A stretch of 11,995 nucleotides of DNA from Pseudomonadota bacterium. Its GTDB lineage: Bacteria; Pseudomonadota; Alphaproteobacteria; Rhizobiales; Xanthobacteraceae. A program made the translations under genes and the position numbers. Below the pieces are notes generated by a model. The model ran no database searches and was not told the origin of the DNA. It worked only from the letters and a program-made list of their open reading frames with translations. Where the stretch lies: positions 1 through 11,995 of the forward strand of contig JAEYVN010000204.1 in the NCBI GenBank assembly GCA_023431725.1. Direction: 5' to 3'. Positions 1-6,384 of the stretch are shown one piece after another (the stretch's first letter is position 1; the number at the start of each line of letters is the position of its first letter).

Positions 1-1
1 C

Positions 2-754
2 GCCGTCGGCACCTTCGCGCAGATCGACCCGCGCGTGGAAGCGCACGTCGCCAAGGCGATGGGCCTGACGTCCGAGCCGATCTCGACGCAGGTGATCCCG
101 CGCGACCGCCATGCGATGTATTTCGCAACGCTCGGCGTGATCGCGTCATCGGTTGAGCGATTGGCCACCGAAATCCGGCATCTGCAGCGCACCTAGGTGC
201 TGGAGGCCGAGGAGTTCTTCTCGCAGGGCCAGAAGGGCTCGTCGGCCATGCCGCACAAGCGCAATCCGGTGCTGTCGGAAAACATCACCGGTCTTGCCCG
301 CATGGTCCGCTCCTATGCGATGCCGGCGATGGAGAATGTCGCGCTGTGGCACGAGCGCGATATTTCGCATTCGTCCGTCGAACGCATGATCGGTCCGGAT
401 GCCACGGTGACGCTCGATTTCGCGCTCAACCGGCTGGCCGGCATTATCGACAAGCTGATCGTCTATCCTGAGAACATGCAGAAGAATCTCGACCGCCTCG
501 GCGGCCTAGTGCATTCGCAGCGCGTGCTCATCGCCCTCACCAACAAGGGTGTGGCGCGCGAGGACGCCTATCGCATCGTGCAGGACAACGCGATGAAGGT
601 CTGGCGCGGCGAAGGTGATTTCCTGGCCTTCCTGAAGGCCGACCCGCGCGTCACCGCGAAAATGAGCAATGCCGAGATCGAGGAGAATTTCGACCTCGGT
701 TATCACTTCAAGCACGTCGACACGATCTTCCAGCGCGTGTTTGGCGAATCCTGA
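2..754 (+). pseudogene. purB: Adenylosuccinate lyase, 3' part, interrupted by an in-frame amber codon
   Basis: PurB catalyses two fumarate-releasing steps of purine synthesis: SAICAR to AICAR, and adenylosuccinate to AMP. It is a cytosolic homotetramer of the fumarase/aspartase superfamily. The 5' end lies outside the window. Codons 2-193 read a normal PurB stretch (STQVIPRDRHAMYFATLG, then ATEIRHLQRT). A TAG follows at 194-196, and the same frame continues at once with VLEAEEFF and the family signature GSSAMPHKRNP, running to a TGA at 752-754. PurB proteins normally have Glu at the TAG position, so a single GAG-to-TAG change explains it. No frameshift or other lesion is visible, and codon use and conservation are the same on both sides. 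GTG 197 could begin an ORF but has no convincing ribosome site and would lack most of the enzyme. Because the gene is needed for purine prototrophy, a base-call error, suppression or a second copy are alternatives to true inactivation. The family assignment is very secure; the pseudogene label is not. Confidence 0.8.
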
Positions 755-802
755 GACTGCCCTGCCCGCGCCCATCAACAGATCAACATCGAGAACCGTC
801 AC

Positions 803-1465
803 ATGCCGGCCGCTATTCCTGCGCCTCGCCTGAAGATCCCGACCAAGTCCGAGATGAGCAAGAAGCAACTCGCACTGCTCGCCGACATCGAGAAATCGCG
901 GGGCAAGGGAGCGCTCGGAGGCCCGTTCGCGGTCTTTCTCGAGGCGCCGGATTACGGAGATCTCGCGCAGAAGCTTGGCGCCTTTTGCCGTTACAACACG
1001 AGCATCCCGCCGCATCTGTCCGAATTCACCATCCTGGTGCTCGGCCGCTTCTGGCTGTCGCAATATGAGTTCTGGATTCATGCTCCGATCGCGCAGAAGG
1101 CTGGCGTCAAGGCCGCAACAATCGATGCCTTGCGCGCGGGCCGCGAACCCAAGCTGACCAGAGAGCAGCGCGCGATCTACGATTTCATTGATGAACTGCA
1201 CCGCACAAAGCGCGTATCCGACAAGACTTATGCGCGCGTGCACGCATTGGTCGGCAATGCCGGCATGGTCGAATTCGTCGGAATACTCGGCTACTACACT
1301 CTCGTTGCCATGACGCTGAATGTATTCCGCGTGCCGCTCCCGGACGGCGAGACCTATCCGTTCCGCGAACCCGGCAAAGCCGTCAAGCGCGCAGCTAAAG
1401 CCAGAAAAACCAACAAGAAAGCAAAGTACGCATTGAAAGCGAAGACGAAACGGACCACACGCTGA
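803..1465 (+). CDS. Carboxymuconolactone decarboxylase-family protein, cysteine-less, Lys-rich tail
   Basis: A 220-residue, probably cytosolic protein. The centre (about 72-105) carries the family pattern LSEFTILVLGRFWLSQYEFW followed by IHAPIAQKAGV. Glu74, Glu89 and His93 match the E...YEW..H pattern of gamma-carboxymuconolactone decarboxylase relatives. The Cys-x-x-Cys of AhpD-type peroxidases is absent; the only cysteine is Cys62, so a peroxiredoxin-reductase role is unlikely. The C-terminus (about 191-220) is a disordered Lys/Arg/Ala-rich tail that could bind nucleic acid or membrane. ATG 803 lies 48 bases after purB and has only a weak ribosome site. No later ATG would keep the whole N-terminal region. 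Such proteins occur in aromatic or lactone degradation, but nothing nearby supports such a pathway here. The true substrate is unknown. Confidence 0.8.
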   Translation: MPAAIPAPRLKIPTKSEMSKKQLALLADIEKSRGKGALGGPFAVFLEAPDYGDLAQKLGAFCRYNTSIPPHLSEFTILVLGRFWLSQYEFWIHAPIAQKAGVKAATIDALRAGREPKLTREQRAIYDFIDELHRTKRVSDKTYARVHALVGNAGMVEFVGILGYYTLVAMTLNVFRVPLPDGETYPFREPGKAVKRAAKARKTNKKAKYALKAKTKRTTR

Positions 1466-1468
1466 TCT

Positions 1469-1489
1469 GATCTTTCAGCACGGAAGATC
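1469..1489 (+). repeat. Short inverted repeat just after the CMD-family gene
   Basis: GATCTT (1469-1474) and AAGATC (1484-1489) are perfect inverted arms around a 9-base loop, followed by AAAA and not a T-run. The site begins three bases after the stop codon. It may help end transcription or protect the 3' end of the mRNA, but it is weak on its own. Confidence 0.35.
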
Positions 1490-1513
1490 AAAACGTTCGC
1501 GACTCCAGTCGCT

Positions 1514-1531
1514 TGTGGACATTCGTCCACA
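1514..1531 (+). terminator. Hairpin between the CMD-family gene and aqpZ, possible terminator
   Basis: TGTGGAC (1514-1520), a 4-base ATTC loop and GTCCACA (1525-1531) form a perfect 7-bp stem, with one further possible G-U pair. No T-run follows, so it is not a textbook intrinsic terminator. It stands about 120 bases before aqpZ and could end the purB-side transcript or lie in the aqpZ control region. Confidence 0.35.
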
Positions 1532-1654
1532 GCGCTGACCTGCCATGACGTCGCGGAAGCCCTCAGTCCCAGTGAATCTGCGATATCTGGCGGCGCATCG
1601 AATCATCGCAGTTACTGCGGTTGATAGCGCTTAACTTTGATAGCTGGGGCACAC

Positions 1655-2359
1655 ATGAAGAAAGCAGTCGCCGAATTCATCGGGACTTTCACACTCGTTT
1701 TGTTTGGTTGCGGGGCGGCAGTAATTGCCGGCATGGGAGTCGGTCCGACTTCGATCGACATTCTCGGCATCGCGTTCGCGTTCGGGCTGGCAATCGTCGC
1801 GATGGCTTATGGCATCGGCCCGGTATCAGGCTGCCACGTCAATCCAGCGGTGAGCTTCGGTGTCTTGCTCGCGGGCCGCATGTCATTCGGCGAATTCATC
1901 ACCTACGCGATCGCGCAAATTCTTGGCGCCATCGCCGGTGCTGCCGTTCTGTATCTCATCCTCTCCGGCAAGGCTGAGGGCTGGAATGGCGGTCTTGGTC
2001 AGAATGGCTGGGGCCAAGGCTATCTCGGACAATACAACCTGACCTCTGCCTTCGTGTTCGAAGCGGTGGCGACGTTCATCTTCCTCGTCTGCATCCTCGG
2101 AGTCACGCAGCGCGGTGCACCATCACAGTTTGCCGGCCTTGCCATCGGCCTGACGCTGACCGCCATCCACATCGTTGGCATCAACGTCACCGGTGTTTCG
2201 GTCAATCCGGCCCGCTCGATCGGCCCGGCGCTGATCGGCGCCAGCAATGCACCTCATGCCGTTGCCCAGCTCTGGCTGTTCATCGTTGCGCCCCTGTGCG
2301 GTGCCGCGGTGGCCGGTCTGTTCTTCAAGTCAGGCCTGCTTGCAGCTGACCAGACCTAA
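1655..2359 (+). CDS. aqpZ: AqpZ-type water channel (MIP family aquaporin)
   Basis: A 234-residue inner-membrane channel, close to the 231 of E. coli AqpZ. Six hydrophobic helices and both half-helix motifs are present: HVNPAVS (NPA at 63-65) and SVNPARS (NPA at 184-186). By alignment with E. coli AqpZ the aromatic/arginine filter is Phe43, His172, Val181 and Arg187. Phe, His and Arg are the water-selective set; the Thr of E. coli AqpZ is Val here. No glycerol-facilitator-type Asp follows the second NPAR, which supports a water channel over GlpF. ATG 1655 begins MKKAVAEFIG, the usual start of the family. An in-frame TTG at 1637 would add six residues but has no better ribosome site. The gene is monocistronic: hairpins precede and follow it. 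Expected role: rapid water flux in osmotic change. Confidence 0.95.
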   Translation: MKKAVAEFIGTFTLVLFGCGAAVIAGMGVGPTSIDILGIAFAFGLAIVAMAYGIGPVSGCHVNPAVSFGVLLAGRMSFGEFITYAIAQILGAIAGAAVLYLILSGKAEGWNGGLGQNGWGQGYLGQYNLTSAFVFEAVATFIFLVCILGVTQRGAPSQFAGLAIGLTLTAIHIVGINVTGVSVNPARSIGPALIGASNAPHAVAQLWLFIVAPLCGAAVAGLFFKSGLLAADQT

Positions 2360-2377
2360 AGTCCTGAAACGAGACAC

Positions 2378-2409
2378 GCGGGCGCCGGGAAATCAATTTC
2401 GGCGTCCGC
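2378..2409 (+). terminator. Long hairpin after aqpZ, likely terminator
   Basis: Bases 2378-2386 pair with 2401-2409 (nine pairs, one G-T wobble). After a two-base bulge (2387-2388), 2389-2392 pair with 2397-2400 around a TCAA loop. This gives 13 pairs, starting 19 bases after the aqpZ stop. It lacks a following T-run (the next bases are C-rich), so it may be a terminator without a U-tract or a 3'-end stabiliser. Confidence 0.5.
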
Positions 2410-2448
2410 CCCCGACCATATCAGCGGCGGCGGGTTCCCGATATTGAT

Positions 2449-2474
2449 CGCGCCTTGCACCCGCGCCTTGCACC
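2449..2474. repeat. Perfect 13-bp tandem duplication
   Basis: CGCGCCTTGCACC occurs at 2449-2461 and again, without a gap, at 2462-2474, with no mismatch. It lies in the spacer between aqpZ and the small membrane protein gene, about 100 bases before the latter's start. It is probably a replication-slippage duplication and could vary in copy number among strains. Confidence 0.9.
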
Positions 2475-2559
2475 ACGGACAGCGCTCTCTACTTTCAGGT
2501 CGGAGCGTTTTGAAATGGCCAGTCATTCTGTGCCAACCTGCAGCAAGGTCAGTGTTCCT

Positions 2560-2566
2560 GAGGTGA
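2560..2566 (+). promoter_or_regulatory. Ribosome binding site of the small membrane protein gene
   Basis: GAGGTGA, nine bases before ATG 2576. It favours that ATG over the in-frame GTG at 2567, which would leave no spacing. Confidence 0.6.
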
Positions 2567-2575
2567 GTGAATACG

Positions 2576-2884
2576 ATGCCGGATCATCCGACATCGACCA
2601 ACGACAACGTGGTCCATATCCGCACCGGACGTCGTTTTCAGCCGGCGCTGCGGGCGGTTGAACCACCGGTTGAAGAACTGGAAAAATTTGCGCGCAATGA
2701 CGAGCCTGATGACTTCAGACACCGGATGCTGGTGAACCTGATCGCGTTCGTCTTTGTGAGCGCCCTAATCGTGTCTGGTCTTTGGCTCGCAAACTCCATT
2801 GCGACGATGCGGAAAGATCAGGACTGCGTCTTGTCGGGCAAGCGCGGCTGCACACCGGTCGAGGCGCCCATCAAGGCCCGCTGA
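2576..2884 (+). CDS. Small single-pass membrane protein of unknown function
   Basis: A 102-residue protein not recognised as a named family. Residues 1-50 are polar and charged, with several acidic residues just before the membrane (ELEKFARNDEPDDFRHR). One hydrophobic helix follows at about 52-74 (LVNLIAFVFVSALIVSGLWL). A short tail of about 28 residues holds two cysteines, Cys84 and Cys92, in DCVLSGKRGC. The cytosolic or periplasmic side of the tail cannot be fixed from sequence; Arg/His residues before the helix suggest the N-terminus stays inside. If so, the two cysteines lie in the periplasm and could form a disulfide. ATG 2576 is chosen from the GAGGTGA site. The gene faces the RlpA-like gene tail to tail, with only 35 bases between stop codons. 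Its codon use resembles its neighbours, so it is probably a real conserved hypothetical gene. Confidence 0.75.
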   Translation: MPDHPTSTNDNVVHIRTGRRFQPALRAVEPPVEELEKFARNDEPDDFRHRMLVNLIAFVFVSALIVSGLWLANSIATMRKDQDCVLSGKRGCTPVEAPIKAR

Positions 2885-2919
2885 CAGCTCAGACCCTGCG
2901 GCCCTTCGTTGCCTAGGAA

Positions 2920-3276
2920 TTATCGCTCCACTTTCAAATCGACCGGCGCGAGACCGGAAAAGCCCAGAGCCCTGGCCGCGCGCGGCGTTAGATCGATGAC
3001 GCGCCCCCTGACAAAGGGACCGCGATCGTTGATGCGCACGACCACCGACTTCCCCGACCTCTTGTGAATGACACGAACTTTGGTGCCGAACGGCAATGTC
3101 CGGTGCGCTGCGGTCAGTCCGTGCGGGCGCGCCCATTCACCGGTGGCTGTTTTTTCTCCCCGGTACGCATAGACGGATGCAATGCCTCGCATGGGGTGCT
3201 GACGCGTATCGGCCGATGCCACGGTTGTCAGTGCGAAAGAAGCAAAAAGAATACCGTTGATGCCTTGAGCGATCAT
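2920..3276 (-). CDS. Short secreted RlpA-like double-psi beta-barrel protein
   Basis: A 118-residue exported protein: signal peptide 1-22 with an A-S-A cleavage site before Asp23, then one double-psi beta-barrel domain (about 31-118). The domain shows RlpA landmarks: GIASVYAYRGEKTATGE, GLTAAHRTLPFGTKVRV and RINDRGPFVRGRVIDLT. His59 and Asp84 match the two residues known to be needed for lytic transglycosylase activity in Pseudomonas RlpA. There is no lipobox cysteine, so it should be soluble in the periplasm, and there is no C-terminal SPOR domain to bring it to denuded septal glycan. It is therefore a minimal RlpA domain, probably acting on peptidoglycan glycan strands, although activity is not assured. 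ATG 3276 is chosen because AGGAGGT lies six bases upstream; a longer reading from 3312 would place this ribosome site inside the gene and spoil the signal peptide. Confidence 0.85.
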   Translation of the reverse strand: MIAQGINGILFASFALTTVASADTRQHPMRGIASVYAYRGEKTATGEWARPHGLTAAHRTLPFGTKVRVIHKRSGKSVVVRINDRGPFVRGRVIDLTPRAARALGFSGLAPVDLKVER

Positions 3277-3282
3277 CCCGAC

Positions 3283-3289
3283 ACCTCCT
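3283..3289 (-). promoter_or_regulatory. Strong ribosome binding site of the RlpA-like gene
   Basis: On the minus strand AGGAGGT ends six bases before ATG 3276. It is the best Shine-Dalgarno in the window and fixes the start of the RlpA-like protein. Confidence 0.8.
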
Positions 3290-3310
3290 GCTTTGTAGAC
3301 AGGAGAGCGC

Positions 3311-3334
3311 ATCGGGAAGCGAATGGTTCCCGAT
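3311..3334. promoter_or_regulatory. 8-bp inverted repeat upstream of the RlpA-like gene, possible operator
   Basis: ATCGGGAA (3311-3318) and TTCCCGAT (3327-3334) are perfect inverted arms with an 8-base spacer, 35 bases before the start codon. It could be an operator for a dimeric regulator or a hairpin in the mRNA leader. No regulator gene is nearby. Confidence 0.4.
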
Positions 3335-3349
3335 TTCCGTCACGGGTTG

Positions 3350-3361
3350 GGCAACGTTGCC
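3350..3361. repeat. 12-bp perfect palindrome upstream of the RlpA-like gene
   Basis: GGCAACGTTGCC is a perfect palindrome, about 75 bases before the RlpA-like start. Taken with the inverted repeat at 3311-3334 it suggests a control region. Alone it could be chance. Confidence 0.35.
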
Positions 3362-3410
3362 ATCACATTGAGACGAAGTGGAGCAATGTCGTCGATCGTG
3401 TATGCGGAAT

Positions 3411-3445
3411 AAAAAAGGCACGCTGCAAAAGCAGCGCACCCTTTT
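3411..3445 (-). terminator. Intrinsic terminator of the minus-strand run (possibly bidirectional)
   Basis: CGCTGC (3421-3426), an AAAA loop and GCAGCG (3431-3436) form a perfect stem. It extends past a 2x2 internal loop to GG/CC (3417-3418 with 3439-3440), flanked by AAAAAA (3411-3416) and TTTT (3442-3445). Read on the minus strand it ends in a run of six T, about 50 bases after the stop of the secreted hydrolase gene. This is the clearest rho-independent terminator in the window. The plus-strand T-run of four means it could also stop transcripts from the left. Confidence 0.85.
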
Positions 3446-3490
3446 ATAAAGACGGCAATCGACCTTTGGATCGACGCTTCTAACGTCAAC

Positions 3491-4297
3491 TTAGCGAGTT
3501 GAGGCTCCGTCTGCCGGAGCCGTAGCAGCGCCAGATGTACTAGCCGTCGAGGCAGGCGCTGATTGCGGTGCCGCGGGAGCCGCTTCTGGTCCAGGATTCG
3601 CCGGGCGCGTTTGCGGGACCGCTGTGCGGTTGCCACCGCGGCCGACAACGGACTGGATCTTGCTCAGCACCATCGTGTGGAGACGGGCCGACTTGTCGAT
3701 GTTGACATGGTCGATACCCGGCTGGCCGCTCATGTCGATATTCTGCAATTCGCCCCGGAAGCCCGGTCCCCGACGCATGTGTGCGTAATCGCGCTGCGTG
3801 AGGTTCATGACGCGAGCGACGTTGCTGGAGGCGGCAAACGAACCGGTGCCATCGAACGGCACGATCAGCGCGACCGGCACGCCACTCTTGCCGAGATATT
3901 CGCCCATGAACATGACCGCATCGGCACCCAGCGAATGTCCGATCAGGATGATCGGGCCGCGCCAGCCGCCCTTGTATTTTGCGATAATGCTGTCGGCTAG
4001 AGCCTGCCATTCCGAATGATTATGAACGCTGGCGCTGATGCCCCGCGCGTGAATCTTCGAACCAAGGTCGTCCATGCCGAGCGAGAAGACATTCAGCAGG
4101 CCGCGAAGCAAATAGACATGCGCGCCGCCACTCTGGACGGTCCGCTTGGGCGATGTCTTGGCTGGCCGCTCAATCGAGGCCGTGTTTTGTGCCGACGCTG
4201 GCTCAGCAATCGAAAAAGCCAAAATCAGCGCGACAACTGGAAAAAACGCCCAGCTCCGAAAGCTCCCCCTCATCGGACCCCGCAAATTTCTGTTCAT
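3491..4297 (-). CDS. Secreted alpha/beta hydrolase-like protein with Pro/Ala-rich tail
   Basis: A 268-residue protein from ATG 4297. The N-terminal signal has a hydrophobic core at about 16-30 and an A-S-A site before Gln37. The core domain (about 55-220) has IILIGHSLGADAV with nucleophile candidate Ser122 in G-H-S-L-G, Asp149 in VPFDGTG as acid candidate, and His197 in GIDHVNIDK. This order fits an alpha/beta hydrolase, possibly an esterase or thioesterase of the periplasm. Residues 222-268 are low-complexity Pro, Ala, Ser and Thr, likely disordered or surface-linked. Start choice is uncertain: GTG 4333, ATG 4297 and ATG 4273 are in frame and none has a good ribosome site; 4273 would give a typical short signal peptide. 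It is 130 bases behind the methyltransferase-like gene on the same strand and ends at the strong terminator, so it may be the last gene of that operon. The substrate is unknown. Confidence 0.75.
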   Translation of the reverse strand: MNRNLRGPMRGSFRSWAFFPVVALILAFSIAEPASAQNTASIERPAKTSPKRTVQSGGAHVYLLRGLLNVFSLGMDDLGSKIHARGISASVHNHSEWQALADSIIAKYKGGWRGPIILIGHSLGADAVMFMGEYLGKSGVPVALIVPFDGTGSFAASSNVARVMNLTQRDYAHMRRGPGFRGELQNIDMSGQPGIDHVNIDKSARLHTMVLSKIQSVVGRGGNRTAVPQTRPANPGPEAAPAAPQSAPASTASTSGAATAPADGASTR

Positions 4298-4427
4298 GGC
4301 TCGGTCCGCGTCTCGAGAACCGTCCGCCGACACACCCGTTTACAATGCGTCGCCAGCGAAAAGCCACATTGCTGGAACGTTTTCAACGTGAAGGTCAGAC
4401 GGTGTTGCCGCTATGCCACGTCTATTC

Positions 4428-5015
4428 CTAGTATATTCCCGGGATCAGGCGCGCTGTCCGTCGCATGTACGCGCGATATTCCTCACCAAACGTATCGAGC
4501 ATCATCTGCTCCTCCTTGCCGACCCGGAACAGGAACAGGGTCCCAAAGCCGACGATTCCCGCAGGACCGGCGATCCAGTTCGGCAACAGCAGCAATTGTG
4601 CGACGGCCCACATGAAAAACGCCGTGTACATGGGGTGTCGCACGTAGCGGTAGAGCCCGTGCGTCACAAGGACGTGCTTTTCGCGGACTTCCAGCGAATC
4701 AGACCAGTTGCGGCCAAGCTCCTTATGGACCCGGAAGAACAGCCACAGTGAGGCGGCGAACATGAAGGTCCCGAGCCAGGCCAGGACCGGCTGGAACGGA
4801 TAATCGGCGAATCGCGGCGCGCCGGAGAAGACATAGACGCACGGGATGATGCCCAGGCCCGTGAAAGAACACATCAAAAGCAGCTTTTCGCGCGTCGTGC
4901 GGCGGTTTTCGCGGGTGGAGGTTTTCCAGGACCGCTTCTGATGCGGGAGCCGAATCACGAACCAGGAGACCGCGCCGATCACAAGAATCGCCTTGGCAAT
5001 ATCGGGCGTCATCAT
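4428..5015 (-). CDS. Isoprenylcysteine carboxyl methyltransferase-family membrane protein
   Basis: A 195-residue integral membrane protein, about the usual length for bacterial ICMT/NnrU/PEMT-like methyltransferases. Hydrophobic helices appear at about 6-23, 45-64, 76-95 and 128-165. The family signature is clear: HGLYRYVRHPMYTAFF (119-134), then RVGKEEQMMLDTFGEEY (164-180). In the family these parts (R..RHP.Y and the E-E pair) bind S-adenosylmethionine and the membrane-facing acceptor. Bacterial members rarely methylate prenylated protein; the acceptor here, perhaps a lipid or a carboxylate, is not known. ATG 5015 shares its A with the upstream TGA stop, so translation is probably coupled to the hydrolase-like protein before it. 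A partner function is likely, for example the hydrolase exposing or forming a group that is then methylated (inference). Confidence 0.85.
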   Translation of the reverse strand: MMTPDIAKAILVIGAVSWFVIRLPHQKRSWKTSTRENRRTTREKLLLMCSFTGLGIIPCVYVFSGAPRFADYPFQPVLAWLGTFMFAASLWLFFRVHKELGRNWSDSLEVREKHVLVTHGLYRYVRHPMYTAFFMWAVAQLLLLPNWIAGPAGIVGFGTLFLFRVGKEEQMMLDTFGEEYRAYMRRTARLIPGIY

Positions 5016-6259
5016 CAGGTTTCGGTCCTTTGTGCTTGAAAAGATTGAGGTTCCGGTTTGATCAGGGCGCCATCCGGCGCGAAGCTCGCCACCACGGTGT
5101 CCGGCTTCAGGACCCGCGTTTCGAGGGGCAGCGGGCCACAGCAGATCATGTAATAGTCATAGAAGTAGCGTTTCTCGTTCCCCATGACCAACTGACGATG
5201 CAGCCTGAAGAAGTTCGCCTTGAATCGTCTATAGGTCGCGGCCTCGAGCATGTCGCGGATATGCACCCGGCGGATGATCGGCTGGCCGGTCGGCGGTAAC
5301 TTGAGCGCGGCGATCGGGTCGACCTTATAGAAACTGATCGGATCCGCCATCGATTGGTATTCGATCCAGAAGATCGCAGGGTGCGCCGAGACCCGGCCGA
5401 TCGCCTCCTTCATCCACCGCCCTTTCGGATGGAAGGCGATCTTCAGAATCGATGAACCGGTGGACAGCAGGGAGAGGCGTTCGCCGTTCTTGCCGAAATC
5501 CGGCACCAATTGCAGCGCGCGATCGACCACGGCGATCTTCCAGGCACAGCCGAGGCTATGCGCGGCGAAGACGATTTCGTCGTAGCCGCCCTCCCGCAGG
5601 ACCGCCGCCAGTTTCTGGGCAAAGTTCTCGAATCGCTCGTCGAGGCCCGCGCGCGACCTGTGGACAAATTCGTGCGCGAAAATCCAGTCATCCATCATGT
5701 AGTCGAGCAGCAGGAATCGGCCCGGCCAGGCGATCAGGCCGGCAAAAATCGCCAGTGCGATCAATGGCCCGGACAGATACGGAAGCGGCAATCCGAGCCC
5801 GGTCAGCAGCGTCGCCAGGTAGACCGCCAGCGCCGCAAATCCCAGCATCAGGAAGACCGGGTAGAGGAAAAACAGGCCGTAGCGCCAGTTCACGGCCAGA
5901 TAGCGGAACGCCGTGCCGGTCAGCAGGAAATCGCCGAAGGCGACGATACCGCGCAGGACCCGCTGCCAGGCCGGGCGGCCGAAATCGCTGATGACGATGT
6001 CGTGCCACAGGAGCGAGCGATATTCGGCGTCGGTCGACCAATTCGGCCCCTGCGCCGAAATTCTCCACAGGCCGACCCGGCCGTCCGGAGACATTTCCAG
6101 CGGCCCGACCTCGGCCGTAACCGACCACGCCTTTTCGGACCGGGCCAGTTCCCGGATATAGCGTTCGTGCTGGCGCTGGGGCGGAATCGGCTCATAGCCG
6201 CCCAGAAAGAAGACGCAGCGCCTTTTGACACTTGGTTCGCTCAATATTGGCTCGCTCAT
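5015..6259 (-). CDS. Membrane-anchored alpha/beta hydrolase-like protein, unknown substrate
   Basis: A 414-residue protein. An N-terminal soluble part (1-125) begins with RRCVFFLGGYEP, a first-strand-like segment of an alpha/beta fold. A pair of hydrophobic segments follows at about 128-153 and 160-180, probably a membrane hairpin. The second soluble part holds IVFAAHSLGCAWKIAVV, with Ser235 in A-H-S-L-G as nucleophile candidate. Asp306 (MADPISFYKVDP) and His354 (RLHRQL) are possible acid and base, unproven. Insertion of a membrane hairpin into an alpha/beta hydrolase fold is unusual. ATG 6259 begins MSEPILSEPS. A longer ORF from 6397 reads through the divergent intergenic region, lacks a ribosome site and has an unlikely Arg-rich N-terminus, so it is rejected. 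The gene is divergent from acpXL, 207 bases away, and is the first of a run with the methyltransferase-like gene. It is not a family I can name with confidence. Confidence 0.75.
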   Translation of the reverse strand: MSEPILSEPSVKRRCVFFLGGYEPIPPQRQHERYIRELARSEKAWSVTAEVGPLEMSPDGRVGLWRISAQGPNWSTDAEYRSLLWHDIVISDFGRPAWQRVLRGIVAFGDFLLTGTAFRYLAVNWRYGLFFLYPVFLMLGFAALAVYLATLLTGLGLPLPYLSGPLIALAIFAGLIAWPGRFLLLDYMMDDWIFAHEFVHRSRAGLDERFENFAQKLAAVLREGGYDEIVFAAHSLGCAWKIAVVDRALQLVPDFGKNGERLSLLSTGSSILKIAFHPKGRWMKEAIGRVSAHPAIFWIEYQSMADPISFYKVDPIAALKLPPTGQPIIRRVHIRDMLEAATYRRFKANFFRLHRQLVMGNEKRYFYDYYMICCGPLPLETRVLKPDTVVASFAPDGALIKPEPQSFQAQRTET

Positions 6260-6354
6260 CGTCCACCGCCGCCGGAAGGCGAGCCTGCTGGTTAGGGAAT
6301 TGGGCTCCTTTGCACAAGAGAGGGGCACAGAAAGCCGCGGATGTCGCGCCAGCG

Positions 6355-6384
6355 TTGAACTTGTCCCCCGCCTTCGGTATAGGG
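6355..6384 (+). promoter_or_regulatory. Candidate sigma-70-type promoter of the acpXL operon
   Basis: TTGAAC (6355-6360) and TATAGG (6379-6384) are separated by 18 bases, in the divergent spacer and about 80 bases before acpXL. A small inverted repeat, ACGGC (6400-6404) and GCCGT (6413-6417), lies in the predicted leader. The match is moderate, and promoters in G+C-rich alphaproteobacteria are poorly predicted by eye. Confidence 0.4.

Noticed and set aside
506..1243. A 245-codon minus-strand frame across purB and the CMD-family gene
   Set aside because: It overlaps two recognisable plus-strand genes and has no motif or ribosome site.
3064..3483. A 139-codon plus-strand frame opposite the RlpA-like gene
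   Set aside because: It is antisense to a protein with a signal peptide, RlpA motifs and a strong ribosome site, and runs through the intrinsic terminator.
6292..6323. Possible minus-strand promoter TTGTGC-17-TAACCA for the hydrolase/methyltransferase operon
   Set aside because: The -10 match is poor, so it is not listed as a feature, though a promoter must lie in this spacer.
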